From assembly GCA_900239685.1 (NCBI GenBank), contig OENT01000865.1:1-64000 (forward strand): a stretch of 64,000 nucleotides of DNA. The letters run 5' to 3'. Within the stretch, counting starts at the first letter, position 1. The number at the start of each line of letters is the position of its first letter. Shown piece by piece: positions 38,004 to 50,300 of this stretch. The notes beneath the pieces were generated by a model. That model had not been told where the DNA came from and did no database searches. It worked only from the letters and a program-made list of their open reading frames with translations. The position numbers were made by a program, and so were the translations under genes. This DNA is from Rotaria macrura. Lineage: Eukaryota; Rotifera; Eurotatoria; Philodinida; Philodinidae.

Positions 38004-40797
38004 TGTATGCTTGCAATAAATACGTCTTATATACTAATAATATCCTGTCGTCTTATCAATGAACAGAGCTCAGATGTCATATGTCATTACAGATTTGCAT
38101 GTTTATGTATTTCATTCTTGCTGTCTTCTATTCATCATGTCAGCGTGTACATCATTCATTAATATTACTAATGGTGACTTAAGTTTGAATATGCTTTCTT
38201 GTTTGATTATAGGAATGCTTGTTTTCCTCTTTCCTTTTCATAAAAATGGTTATACTTGAAGACACTTGCATGACTTGCATACATAGAAATAGACTTCTAT
38301 TTCTATATATATATTTTTTCCTTTTGTTTCTTCTTTTAGTTGTGAAAAATTGTTGTTAGTTGTGTCGATGAATTGAAAGAGTCAACTAGACGAAAGAATG
38401 AAAATTTCTTTGGCGATTACTTTTGCCATTAGCACTAAATAGACATTTGGTTTTGTTCACTATTTCATTTCAATGCATTTTGTCATCGACTATTTGATTA
38501 TCATCACCACACGACTGATGGTACATATACAAAAGAGACTTGTTAGTTACAAAGATATAGAATTGACGATTGTATGATGTCATCATGCTTTAGGCCATAT
38601 CAAACAAAGAATAAGAAAATTTCGGGAAAGAATTCAATAGTTAGATTAAAATCAGTCCTTTATTGTTCAGAAATAAATAAATTACATTGAATGTTCGTAT
38701 CGTAATAGTATCTAATCCAATAGTTAGCTATATAATAGTCATAGATTTATTGTCAAAAAAAACAATTTTACTTTACACTGCTTACTATTATTGATATGAC
38801 ATTTTTGTTTTGGTTAATATTCGATCATGAATAGAGAGAGTGTAATCAAGTTGAAAAGAAAAACAAATTATACCATATTAAAAAATTCTATCCCTGACGT
38901 TACAATGATAATCTCAGAATTCGTTTCCTAAATGCCATTATAAACTTCTTGAATGATCCTATTACCATTTAATATATCATTATAATATTTATATAACATC
39001 TAATGTAAAGGTACGATGTTTGAAGAGTCTTATCATAAGACTTAATCCGATTTAGTTGTGCTTGAGATCCTTTATCTTTGTATAATGTCACACATATTGT
39101 TTGGATGACAGAAAAGTCATAATAAACAACATCAAGTATATGACTAGTTGACTTATGTATGAGAAACTAAACTGTGTTCATGTGTGCCAAGATTCATTCT
39201 ATATAAGTACCATTTGGATGGAAAGACTGTTGGACACATTGGTATTTTGAAAAATAAATGACTTGGCATCGTATTATGAATTTTCAAAACAAGAATCTGT
39301 CACGTTTCTAATCATATTTTTCTACGTAGCATCTGATAAATACGGTTCAACTGGTCTTTTGACGCATATTTCACTAAATCTTTAAATGTTTTTATATTCC
39401 CTCCAGACATTTCTGTGAAATTACTAACCCATAAATGTCTCTTATGGCAGTTACGATCTATTTAACTTCGAAGGCTCTTTTAATGTAATTTATTTTAGTG
39501 CAAAATTTATGTTAGAAATTTCCGAGGTCTTGCAATGTAAATTTCGTTACCATACTCATAGTTTGTTCGTCGTTACATAAATGTGTAAATCATCAAACAA
39601 AAAAAGAAAACATTATATATTTCATCTTCTAATCTTTGTTTTTGTTAGGTCTTATCTCTATATAATGACTTATGGCTTATGACTTATTAACAATACAAAG
39701 AAGCATTTCCGAAGACTAGAAAATGTTTCAAACGTCTTTTTTATCTTCTCAACTGCCAGTTTTTCTTATTATTCAAGAATCTTTTTTCAGCTTGCTCGTT
39801 CTCTACGTCTCGTCGTTTCTTTTTTTCTTCTCTCCTCTCTTTAATGAATCACTTTCTATGAGTACATGAATGTGCACTGATCTTGAGGCGAGCTTCCCTT
39901 ATCCTTTGCTCGTGTTTGTTCCACTAAGATAAATCGCTATTGACACTGGATGATGAAGAGAGTAATAGAAAAATGCGGCGTAGTTCATAAGGGTTTTCCA
40001 GCACACAGGACTTACTATTCTTTGTTATGAACAATGAATCTAACGTATCTTGCGTGTTAAGTCGGGTAAAATAGAGAATAATAAAGCTCGAGGAAGAATA
40101 TCTGAGTTCACTTTCCTATGCTTTTACATATATAAATATATATTTGTATATATATATATATAATGCAGATTTTTTCATGCATACTAAAGAAGGATACAAA
40201 TTATTATTCTATTTGGAACCATAGGGCTATTTTGCAAAAATGCTTTGAAGCAGGTGCCTTTGATGTTTGTGTGTTCATTTAGTTTTTATACATACAATAA
40301 AGAACTTGTCTCTTTTATACCCTTGATAATACGTAAAGAGAACTTTTTGTCGAAAGAAAAACATTTTTTTGTTAATTGAGACAGAATGATGATCATAGAA
40401 GAACTGTCACAGAGACAAAAAACCAGTTAACTAAATTACACGTTGTCGTGTCACATGATTTATTTCTAAGCATCTCCAATGTATTTTCTAGTAAGTTTGA
40501 AGTGAAAAAAAATAGACGATTAGAAGAAAAAAAATTTCTCTTCTTATTTTTCTCTTTTCTTTTTTTTCCTTTTCCTATGAGAAGATCTATTGCGGCATAG
40601 TTTGTTAGTTTTAGGTCAATCGATACTTTCGCAACACCATTTTTATTTAGGCGACAAATAAATAGACGACGACATGAATGTCTGCTTAATTCACTTTTAT
40701 TAAATACAAGATTTATGTACATATTTTAGTTTCTTAATATTTTGTGTCAAAACTAAGTATCATCCTATGACAATCTCATGTTAACCAATGACGATTG
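38004..40797. other. Intergenic region between TMEM179-like and GPCR genes
   Basis: No supported gene. It contains (AT)n runs around 40,128-40,162 and a CT-rich stretch near 39,790-39,840. Likely includes the GPCR promoter at its right end. Confidence 0.5.
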
Positions 40798-43319
40798 ATG
40801 TCTCTCAATTGTTCGGCCGAACCAAATTTAATCGATTCAAACACAGTTTCGATTAAATATATTGTGGGTGGATGGTTAACATTAATATTTTCTATATTTG
40901 GTAAAATTAAATTACTACTAAAACATATCTTAATCAATTAGAACAACTTGATGTATTTCTCTCTATTTGAAGGTATCATTACCAATATTTTTACTGTTGT
41001 TGTTTTATTTCATCCACGTATGAGAAACAGTTCAACACATGTCTATTTAATGGCATTGTCTGTATGCAATATATTCCTCTTACTTGGTCTTGTGATTAAT
41101 TATTCAATTAAATCGATAGGTAAGTGAATCTTCTCATGACGTTTACGTCAAAGTATCTTGTGATATATATATCAGATCATTTAATTAATGTCATACTTCA
41201 TTTAATTGAGTACTGTGAAAAGTTTTCGCATGACATGAATCTAATCAATATAGTTACATTACGCGTAAAGAGTTGCCTTTATCCGCTTCACTTATTATAA
41301 AATGCATATCAATGTCACAATTTGTAAAATTCGAATAAAAATCAAATTTTGATGTTTATTCTATTAAAAAGCCGAATGATTACTTCATAAATCGTTTAAT
41401 ATTGACAATAGAAGTCAAATATCATAATAGATTCTTGAAAACAATCAAGAAGCTCGATAAGAGTGTAAACATGACAGACAATGTCAATACTTCAATAATG
41501 AGGAAAAAACTACATCTGTTGCCAATTATGTCTGCCAATAGACCCTTTTTAGTTTTATTGACAACGTTATGAGACTTCTTTATTGTCTATAATCATATTC
41601 TCTTTCGAAAAGAAAATATTTCAATAATTGTACCATTTTACAACTCATGAAACTATCAATACTAACAACTGAGCGTTGTACTTTTGATATTTCACATAAT
41701 AGCATGGAATAAAAAATGTTTCCATAGTATATTCATTCTTATTGTCACATACTATATAAACTACTCATGAGAAAAGCGTGCAACATACACCACATGTGCA
41801 GTTTTCTATTCTTTTTCTTTTCGCATCAATGCCAAAGATATAGTTATAAATAATTGATGCTTGTATAAAGAAATTAAATTTACATCTGATTTTCGTATAT
41901 ATTAGAGAAAGAGAAAAATTCATCAAATGTTCTTTCATATTTATCATATCATTCTTTTGACTTTAAAATAAATTGACCCGAATTAGTATCACAAAAGATC
42001 AATTCATATTTTAAAAAGAAAATATGAATCAAAGTATTCATTTCATTCTAGCATCATATCCAGAATTGTTAGCTTATTTACGTCAGCCAGATACCAGAAA
42101 TCGAAATGCTTTATTAGCTAATGGTTACGAACAATTCTATGCACATGCTGCACCATTCACAACACCACTACTATCTATGCTGTTATTATGTAGTACTTAT
42201 TTAACAGTACTTCTTAGTGGTGATCGATATTTTCTTATATGTTGGCCATTACTAGCTGAGAAAATTCGTACACGTAAAATGTCTTTACGTTTAGTTTTAC
42301 TTGTCATTATACTTGTTAATATTTATATATTACCACATTGGTTTGAATATCGTACTGAAATGCGTTTAGTTAAACAAAATATATCAACAATAAATGATAC
42401 AGTTCATACAACTGAACATTATAAACTTGTTGAATTAACATATACAAGTCTAGGTTCAAATACAATATATCTATCGATCTATCGTTTTTATTTGAATGTT
42501 CCAATAACATTTGTTATTCCATTCACCTTACTAACACTATGCAATGGCAGTATGATTCATCAATTATTATTAATAAAAAAGAAAAAAAAACGGTTAGGTC
42601 ATCGTATGAAAGCCGACATACGTATAACAGTAATGTTAATTGTTATTGTGTTAACATTCATGTTATGTCGTTCAATAAATCTATTTGTCAATTTACTTGT
42701 TCAATTATCACCATGTTTGAATAAAAATTCTTTACAACGATTTAATACATTTGCGAATCTGTTAATAGCGTTTAACGGTTTTGTTAATTTTTTTTTATTT
42801 GCTGCATTTGGTCAACGCTTTCGTGAAATGGTTTTATACATATTTTTTCGTCATGGCCAATATCCATTTAGAAATAATAACTTTGAAGGAGCAAGCATGC
42901 ATCGCTGTGGTCCTAACAGTGCAACACCAATCATAGATCCTCCTCGACATCTACCGATACGTTTATCAGGCACCGAAACTGATGTTTGGGGAGCTATATC
43001 ACGTCGACGTTCATCAGCAACGATGGTCGTATTAAATAATAATTCATTAGATCATCGAAAGCGAATGCGAACAAGTTTCAATTTAAATTCAACAAATTTA
43101 AACATTCCAATGACTTTAAAAGAAGCATCGAATCCATCAATTAATATAATGCAATCGCCTTTCATCGATTCCCCAAGTCAGCCACTATCATTAGATAGTA
43201 GTCTATTGATTAATTCTAATCATGATTATGAAGAAAATCCTAATTTAATCTTTGTCAAAGCTAAAATATTAAAGGATGAAACACAAACAATAACAGCTCT
43301 TCATGTAACATGTGTTTAA
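40798..43319 (+). CDS. Rhodopsin-class G-protein-coupled receptor, FMRFamide/neuropeptide-receptor-like, 505 aa
   Basis: Exons are 40798..40900, 40973..41119 and 42052..43319. Introns are 72 and 932 nt and phases are consistent. The N-terminus MSLNCSAEPN has a glycosylation-type NCS site. Residues 21-47 form TM1 with GIITNIFTVVVLFHPRMRNS, and TM2 is LMALSVCNIFLLLGLVINY; this spacing and the R(M)RNSS loop are typical of FMRFamide-type receptors. TM3 ends in DRYFLICWPL (DRY at 141-143). An ICL3 KKKKKRLGHRMKADIRIT precedes TM6, and TM7 carries FNGFVNFFLFAAFGQRFREM in place of NPxxY, a pattern seen in that family. The acceptor at 42051 (TTCATTTCATTCTAG) was preferred over a poorer AG at 42018 because of its pyrimidine tract; both keep frame. 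Unusual: the conserved TM3/ECL2 disulfide cysteines are not visible. Tail of about 160 residues, Ser/Asn-rich. Ligand unknown. Confidence 0.82.
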
Positions 43320-43559
43320 TTAAGATTTTCTTCTATCTTTGTCATATGCTTATCTTTTCCACTGTCATCTGATTTCTTCTATTTTGATTTTTGGTACAGT
43401 CTGTATATTGATGACAGCGATTACAACATAGAAGATGCCTACCTACACAATAAAAGTGTACCTTTTCAAAGAAATCTAATTTTAGAATCAAACGAGTTTA
43501 ATGAGGAAGAAATGCCACCGAACAATTTATACGCGATGATTTTACACACGAATAATTAA
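43320..43559 (+). other. In-frame open extension beyond the GPCR stop
   Basis: Directly after the TAA at 43317-43319 the same frame remains open for 79 codons until TAA at 43557. The second part (from about 43,403) looks coding: YIDDSDYNIEDAYLHNKSV and ESNEFNEEEMPPNN. A good splice acceptor, TTTTTGGTACAG, ends at 43,399, but the resulting phase (2) has no matching donor close to the GPCR end. It could be an alternative last exon, readthrough, or a recently lost C-terminus. Confidence 0.35.
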
Positions 43560-44353
43560 CATGAATTTTTTATGAAAAGAAATTTCTCCGTTTACCGTTC
43601 GGAATATTGTTACTGTTCTTAACCGACTTTATTTAACAATCGAAGTACTAATAGAAAAAAAAGTACAATTAAACTGAACATATCTACATCCACATCTAAG
43701 GCTTATCTTCAGAAAAAAATCTGCATGAGATTTCACCTATTTTCAATTTATTTTTCTACATGAGTATATATCAAGTTAAAAAAGAAACATAGACTAACAA
43801 AATTATCAATTTCATTATGATTATAAACCACCGCTTCCTCTTGATCGTTTTTTGTACCATGGATATAGACAAGTATCGCCTATTATTTATTTCTATGAAA
43901 AGAAACTATTCTCGACAATCGTCGATGATTATTGAAGAGCTCATAAAGAAGAAAATGAGATGCTTTTATATTCAACCCCTCAAGTACTTGTTGAGATTCG
44001 CTACAAAACATGAAAGGTATTCTTAGATATAATTGTAGTTAACAGTGGTAAAATTTATAGTTTTACGACATGAACATAAACTATACGATTGAAATCAAAT
44101 TTTTCCTCCTACTTCAGTTTTCCCCACATATCTAAAATAATCTTTTTCATAATACTTTGCTCTTCTTCAAACGAAATCATTTCATAATTTGTTTGACTTC
44201 ATCTTTTCCGATATTAAATATCATTCAATCATTAAACAGAAGAAAAAGCGACAAAAAAATCACACAATTCTATGAAAAAATTGTTTGACAAATAATGAAA
44301 GATGTTTTGTTTTTCTCATTTAGAATAAGAAAAAGAAGCAAATCATGCACGTA
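43560..44353. other. Convergent intergenic region between GPCR and TRMT10C-like genes
   Basis: The two genes end toward each other here. No exon, repeat or RNA gene recognised; presumably both 3' UTRs. Confidence 0.5.
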
Positions 44354-47300
44354 TCAAGTATTTGAATCAGCTCGACGACCGTATTTATTTCCTATGCATT
44401 GTTTTGAATCTGTTTTCTCCGAATATCGTTCAATAATTTTTCGGTCACTAAATAAATATAAAATATTAGAATAAATCATAAGTAAATATTAGAATTCTTA
44501 CGGAATGTATTTGAATGCTTCTATCCAAGATCCCGTATGTTTTAATGTCATTAAAATATTGTAAACTTGATCAATCGTTAAAGATTTGCCGCTACCACCA
44601 CCAAATCTAGAATTAAGCAGAAATTTATTTTGTTTTCTAAATTAATGTTCGATTTATCATCTATAATTATAGTAACATACTTGACGTATCGATCAATGGG
44701 AAATCGTTGATGTTTTATATTTTCACGTTTTGCTTTACCGAATGTTAAAGGTTTTTTACCAGCTGTGAACAGAAAACGATAAATAAATTTGAATACTCTT
44801 TATATTATTCAATTTTTTCGGAATTAGCTTCTTTTTGTTCAATAAAATACAAATAACCCTTAGAAGTTTTATTCTACATGATTTTATTTTCATCTTCTAG
44901 TATTGATGAATAATTTAGAGAAAGATTGCTTTTATCTTGTACAATAATCGCCTCTTTCTCTGCACATGTTCTACATTATTGGTATCGCGTTTCCGCTAAT
45001 CGATCTAGTAAATTTATCCAGTAAACTATATTTTATTGATTGAGATCAGAAAATCCTTTTGTACTGTCATTTGATATGTTTCCATTCGTAAAATGATACC
45101 AACTCATGGATACAAAATCGAACACATCACTGCAACTCAAGTAAATGTCACTCAACTGATAAATCATTTTCCACTTGCATGCGTTTCTATTCAAGAGATC
45201 TCTGTGCCCATTCGATAAGAACAATGTGGTCTGACCTTTCCATGTCGACCTATGTGAGTTTCACAGTATATTTGGTTTCTAGACAAAGATCACTGAGAAT
45301 GTAAATGATTGAGCTAAATTTCGAAAAACAAAACTTGACAAAACCATTAACAGACGTATTATATCTCGATTATAATACCTTTGTTGAGCTCGAAAATCGA
45401 TCATTCAGACTGTCACAATGCTACACTCATGATCGAAAAATGAATTAAAACGCTCGTCGCATACGGATAACGAAAGTCTAAAAATCAGAACTAAAGTAGA
45501 TTTTTTCATAGTTAGCTAGTATTCATTGAAAAGGCAAAGGTTTCGTGTGTCGTTTTTGAAAATTCTACATGATTTGCACGATTTTCTACTCTGTGATGTT
45601 CTCACAATAATCAGCATGACTCATAGAGGAGAAACGCCAGTTATTGACTATTAATGGGAGATTCAACTGTCTTCTAACCACTACTCTGATGATTGTTGTA
45701 CGAATCATAAAATGTACATCATTAATTACTTAACTATTGAGATAGTGTTGTGAATGAATTTAAGTGATTGAAAATTCTTTACTTTGTTTTTCCATCACAA
45801 ATATACAGTAGCGAACAAAAGTCACAACCCTAGATGATCTCATTCATTTCGAGTGGTTGAGATATGAAAATGTGTGTGCATACACTTTGACAAGAGTGTC
45901 TTTCAGAGACACAATTCTATGTTGATTATTTGAGTAGAAAGAGACTTATGATGGATGCGAATGAATCGCAACTATTTCGCAGTTGAACTTTATATCTCTT
46001 GAAGACATGAATGTTCTAGGACGAATAATGGGTGATAAGGTAGTACTGTATCTTCACTATCCATGCATCTAATTTCATTTGAGATCATTATTCTCTCTAA
46101 CAATATGGAGAGCTTATGGTGGCTGTTCGAATGAAGAAAAACTATATGGTGTCTTATGTGAAGAATAACACAAAAGTCAGTCAAATAACGAAGCTCTAAT
46201 TGATATTAAGGATAACTCTATAGTTAAACATTAATGACTGAAAATTTCATAAACAAACTATGTGTTGATGGGAGATTTCGCAGCTATCACTAGCATGTTA
46301 AAATGGTGACGAATTCAGAAACATCTAGACACTCTAGTATACGAGCAAGTATATGTATCATTTGGCCGAAGAATCTTAATAGATTGAATTTCTTTTCCAC
46401 TCAAAAGCATCAATGATGTATTCAGTAAGATATAATGAAAAATCGAATAGGCAATATTTTTCAGATGAAAAAGTTTAATGCAAAAAAACCTATATCATGT
46501 ATCATAATTTTCTTTATAATTAAGCCATTGAAGCAGAATTATGTTTCTGGCCTACACTTTTGATAAAATATATGCATGTAATATCTCAGTCATTTACATA
46601 GCATTCAAAATAGTAGAGATCATGTTACGGACCAGAGTTTTGTTCACTGCTGTATGTAACGAATAGATATTTGAGATTCTAGAAAAATAGCGAGACACGA
46701 ATTGCGAATGGGACTAATTGTTCTACAACTTTTAATCGCATATGATTATGGCTTCAAATAAATTTCGATTGAGTTGATGGAAAATAATTCGTGTCTAAAA
46801 GAACTGAAGATAATAATCTACTGATTGTAAGACATAGCTATTCAAAATAGAGATATTTTTTGTCTACCAAAATTTTTCGAAAAACTTTCAGAGTAGAGGC
46901 TTTCGACCGATACCATTGTCTATAAGGATGTCTGATTACCTTGAAAATTTCGATAAGAAAACAAATCGTATATTTCTTTCGAAATTTTGTTTCCTTGTGT
47001 TTATTTGATTGGTACGGCTCTCCATAGTACATCAATGTCTGTTCGGATTTAGAGTATCTTGCGAAAAGAACACTAACAATCATTTTAAATCAAAGACAGG
47101 ATATATTTTTGTGAAATACGTTTTGATTCAGATTTAGTTCAAATCTAGGGTTTTTACCGTTTTAAACGAGTCCATCAATCTGCATCGACTTTTCAATGTA
47201 AAATTCTACTCAGTACAACTAGCCAAGACTTTTTAATTAGAGCGGCTCTTTCTTAGGTGAGTTTTTCGTCGAAACATCACTGACAATATGTTGTGCAATC

Positions 47301-50300
47301 GTTATTAATCGTGATTGAATAAACGTTTAACAGCCAACTTGTATAGATTTCTGAATCTCCCAGCGAACATAGTCAGTGCAGTTCTGAAAATTAAAATTGC
47401 AAAACTATTCACATTGCACTATATTTTCTGTCTTAGAAACTGAATGAAAGGACTTGAACAAAGTTTACAGAAAATACTAGCATTTAAGATTCGATTAAGT
47501 TCTATTTCTTTATTTAAGCGATAAGATCCGATTGTATCTACCTTTCCCCTATCAAAAAGGATTCGAAAAATATTTAAACTTGTTTTAAATTAAAATTCAT
47601 CTTAGTTCTCGTTGAAAACTTCAAAAATCTGAATTAGATAACTTTCAAGATGAATTCCTTTTCTTTAACCTGGTAGCGAGGAGCTTTGTTCTCATAAATT
47701 ATTCTATTAACACAGCCGAAATTTTCTGTAAAACTTTATCTGACACTTGATTATGTTGTCTCGTCTTTAATTAAGATTAACAGGAATTCAATTTTTATTC
47801 TTTTCAATAATTATTAATTCGTAAGTGTCACACAAGAACTACTTTGCTGTCGTATTTTGCTTTCCAACATATTTCTAAGAAAAGAAAGAAGAGTCCCCAC
47901 AATTCAACTACTGTACCTCAACGTGAAATCGTTTTACATGTCAATGCTCTTTGTAAATGGTACCACCATTTGTTTCATAATTAATAGAGAATAGTAGGAC
48001 GAATGGTTTAGTGCTTTGAATCTTTATTATTGAGCTATTAATATTGTCCTGAATTATTTAGGAACCATTAGTCTCCGGTCGTCTCCAACAAGTCGGAATA
48101 TTAACTTTCAAGTTTTGACTCAAGGAGAAAATTCTAACTCGAATTATTTTAGCGATCACAATAAAACCGCCTACATAGTAATTATGTTCAGATATTCTTG
48201 AATATTCGAAGATCTCTCGAATGTAAGAAATTACTTTTTCATATATTGGCATAAACGAGCAAAGAATAAACTTTAAAAGAAGTCAAAACTATTTGAAAGC
48301 ATTCAACTCTTTTAAACAGAATTCTACTAGGGAACAGCTTGAAGCCAAAGATTGAAAGTTAACTTTTCCGAGTGATTTGACATAGATTGCAATGTCCTAG
48401 TGACAATTCTTGTGAAATTACGATATCTCAAAAATTAAACCTTTCTAGAGTTTTGTATTTATCAATGATGTTCATCAAATATACATTGTAGTGATGGGAA
48501 AAAGCACTTGAAGAAAAGTCTTTCGTCAGACATCAATCAAATGTAAAACTGAATTCTTCGACTTACATAGCATATAAATCTTTCATAAGCAATGCTCACG
48601 ATGAAATTCATTATTAGACAACAGAAATAGGGATCAGTGAAGTGTCCCACCTCCTGGCATGACCGGGACTAACATGTTTACTAACGTGGTCACGGTCTGC
48701 TTTTTTTCATCGAGTATTATACCATATATTTTTATATTTTTTGCTCATTTTTGACTAAAAATCTCTAAATCCGATAAACATTTTTACAGATCACAATCCC
48801 GCTTCCACGAATCAAATTTTTGGAAACTCGATTAGATTTTCGAATATATAAAACAAAATGTACACAGATTTGATTCGATAGCTGTTTAAACTAGGTATGC
48901 CATACTGTCAGTGAACAGAATAGTCATTCCGACTGCGTATCTATATAACTCAATTCATTATCAAGATTAGATAATATAATGTATTAAAATCATAAAGTTA
49001 AAAACTATTGATTGAATCATAGATCAGTTAAATATGATACTCAATCGGACGGACACATAGTTAACTAGCATTCGTGCATTCCTAATCCACTCCTAATTCT
49101 ATATGCCTGATAGTGACTTACAAAGGGTACCCCTACTTATTTGATGATGAGTTGAGCTGTGTAGATGCTCAGTCCCCAGTTCTACACTGGCACTGGTGCA
49201 TACCTTGTTTAAACGTCTCCTTATTTGTAGTGTTTTGTCATTGTTCCGCTATTTTTAGTGTTTATTGCTTATTTTTCTTGTTGTGCTCATCCATACTTTA
49301 TTTGAGAAAAACTTTTCTACTCGTCAGAAATAAAAAAATAAACATAAGATTGAGAGTTGACCTTGCAAAAATATTCGAAACTTTCCATAAATAAATGTGA
49401 AAACCTCGGACTTAAGTCCGAGTTGTGTACTTCAAAAAGTGAATGAGACAAATCAGTCATTCTAGAATGTGTGCACGGAAGAAGTATCTCGGTAAACCTT
49501 TTTAGGAAACCCCAACACTACTGGTCATTTGAGACATATCTAGGCAATTTACTTTCGGGATACAGTTTTCGTGTATTTCGAGCCCTTTTTTAGGCGATGT
49601 TTTTTTAGAAAGCTACGATTTGATTCAAAGCTAATGTCAGATTCAGAATCAACGTTAAAGACTGAGTCGATTTATACACGTTGTGGATAATTCTGAGAAA
49701 AAAATCCCTGTACCCCATCTAATGTTTGGTCAATAATCACAATTTTTTAGATAACTCAGCCATTTCTCGCCAGATCCTTTATCTTCGAACTCGACCGAGA
49801 TATTGATGAGGCGATTCTGTGCACAAAATTTCAGCTCAATCGAATGTATTTGTAAAGAGTTATCGCGTAAACGGACGGCCGACTGGACACACTGACCGAT
49901 TCTAGAGTTTGCTCACTTTTTGAGTACACAAAAATAGAAGCCCTAGTCTTGGAGATCCTGAACTACTTCTCAGATCAAAGACAATCCTTTCACTCTCAAA
50001 TACTAGTGTGATTTGACATTTATGTAGGGCGTGTGCATTCTGAGAAAAACCAATTCTGAGTTCTTGTATGTAAAAATAGTACATTTTAGTTACAATCAAG
50101 ACCGGGATCGGGATCGGGACTGGAAAAAAGTAATTGTCCAGATCCCTAAAACGAAACCTCTGAAAACACAACCTATTTGAAAAAAAATACCTACTACGAT
50201 CAGCAATGCCACCAACGATATAAATAGCATCATGATTGAATGATGTCATTTCACAATTGGAATCCGGTGATAAGTAAACAAGTTTGTCATGTGGAAATAA

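Larger units (their letters stand above)
44763..50194 (-). other. Giant intron 3 of the TRMT10C-like gene (5,432 nt)
   Basis: About 100 times longer than the typical small introns here. It holds a mariner-type MITE (45,804-46,654), a perfect 18-bp palindrome (49,405-49,422) and a LINE-3'-end-like stretch (49,690-49,900). No nested gene could be supported; several 60-90-codon frames have no recognisable motif. Confidence 0.75.
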
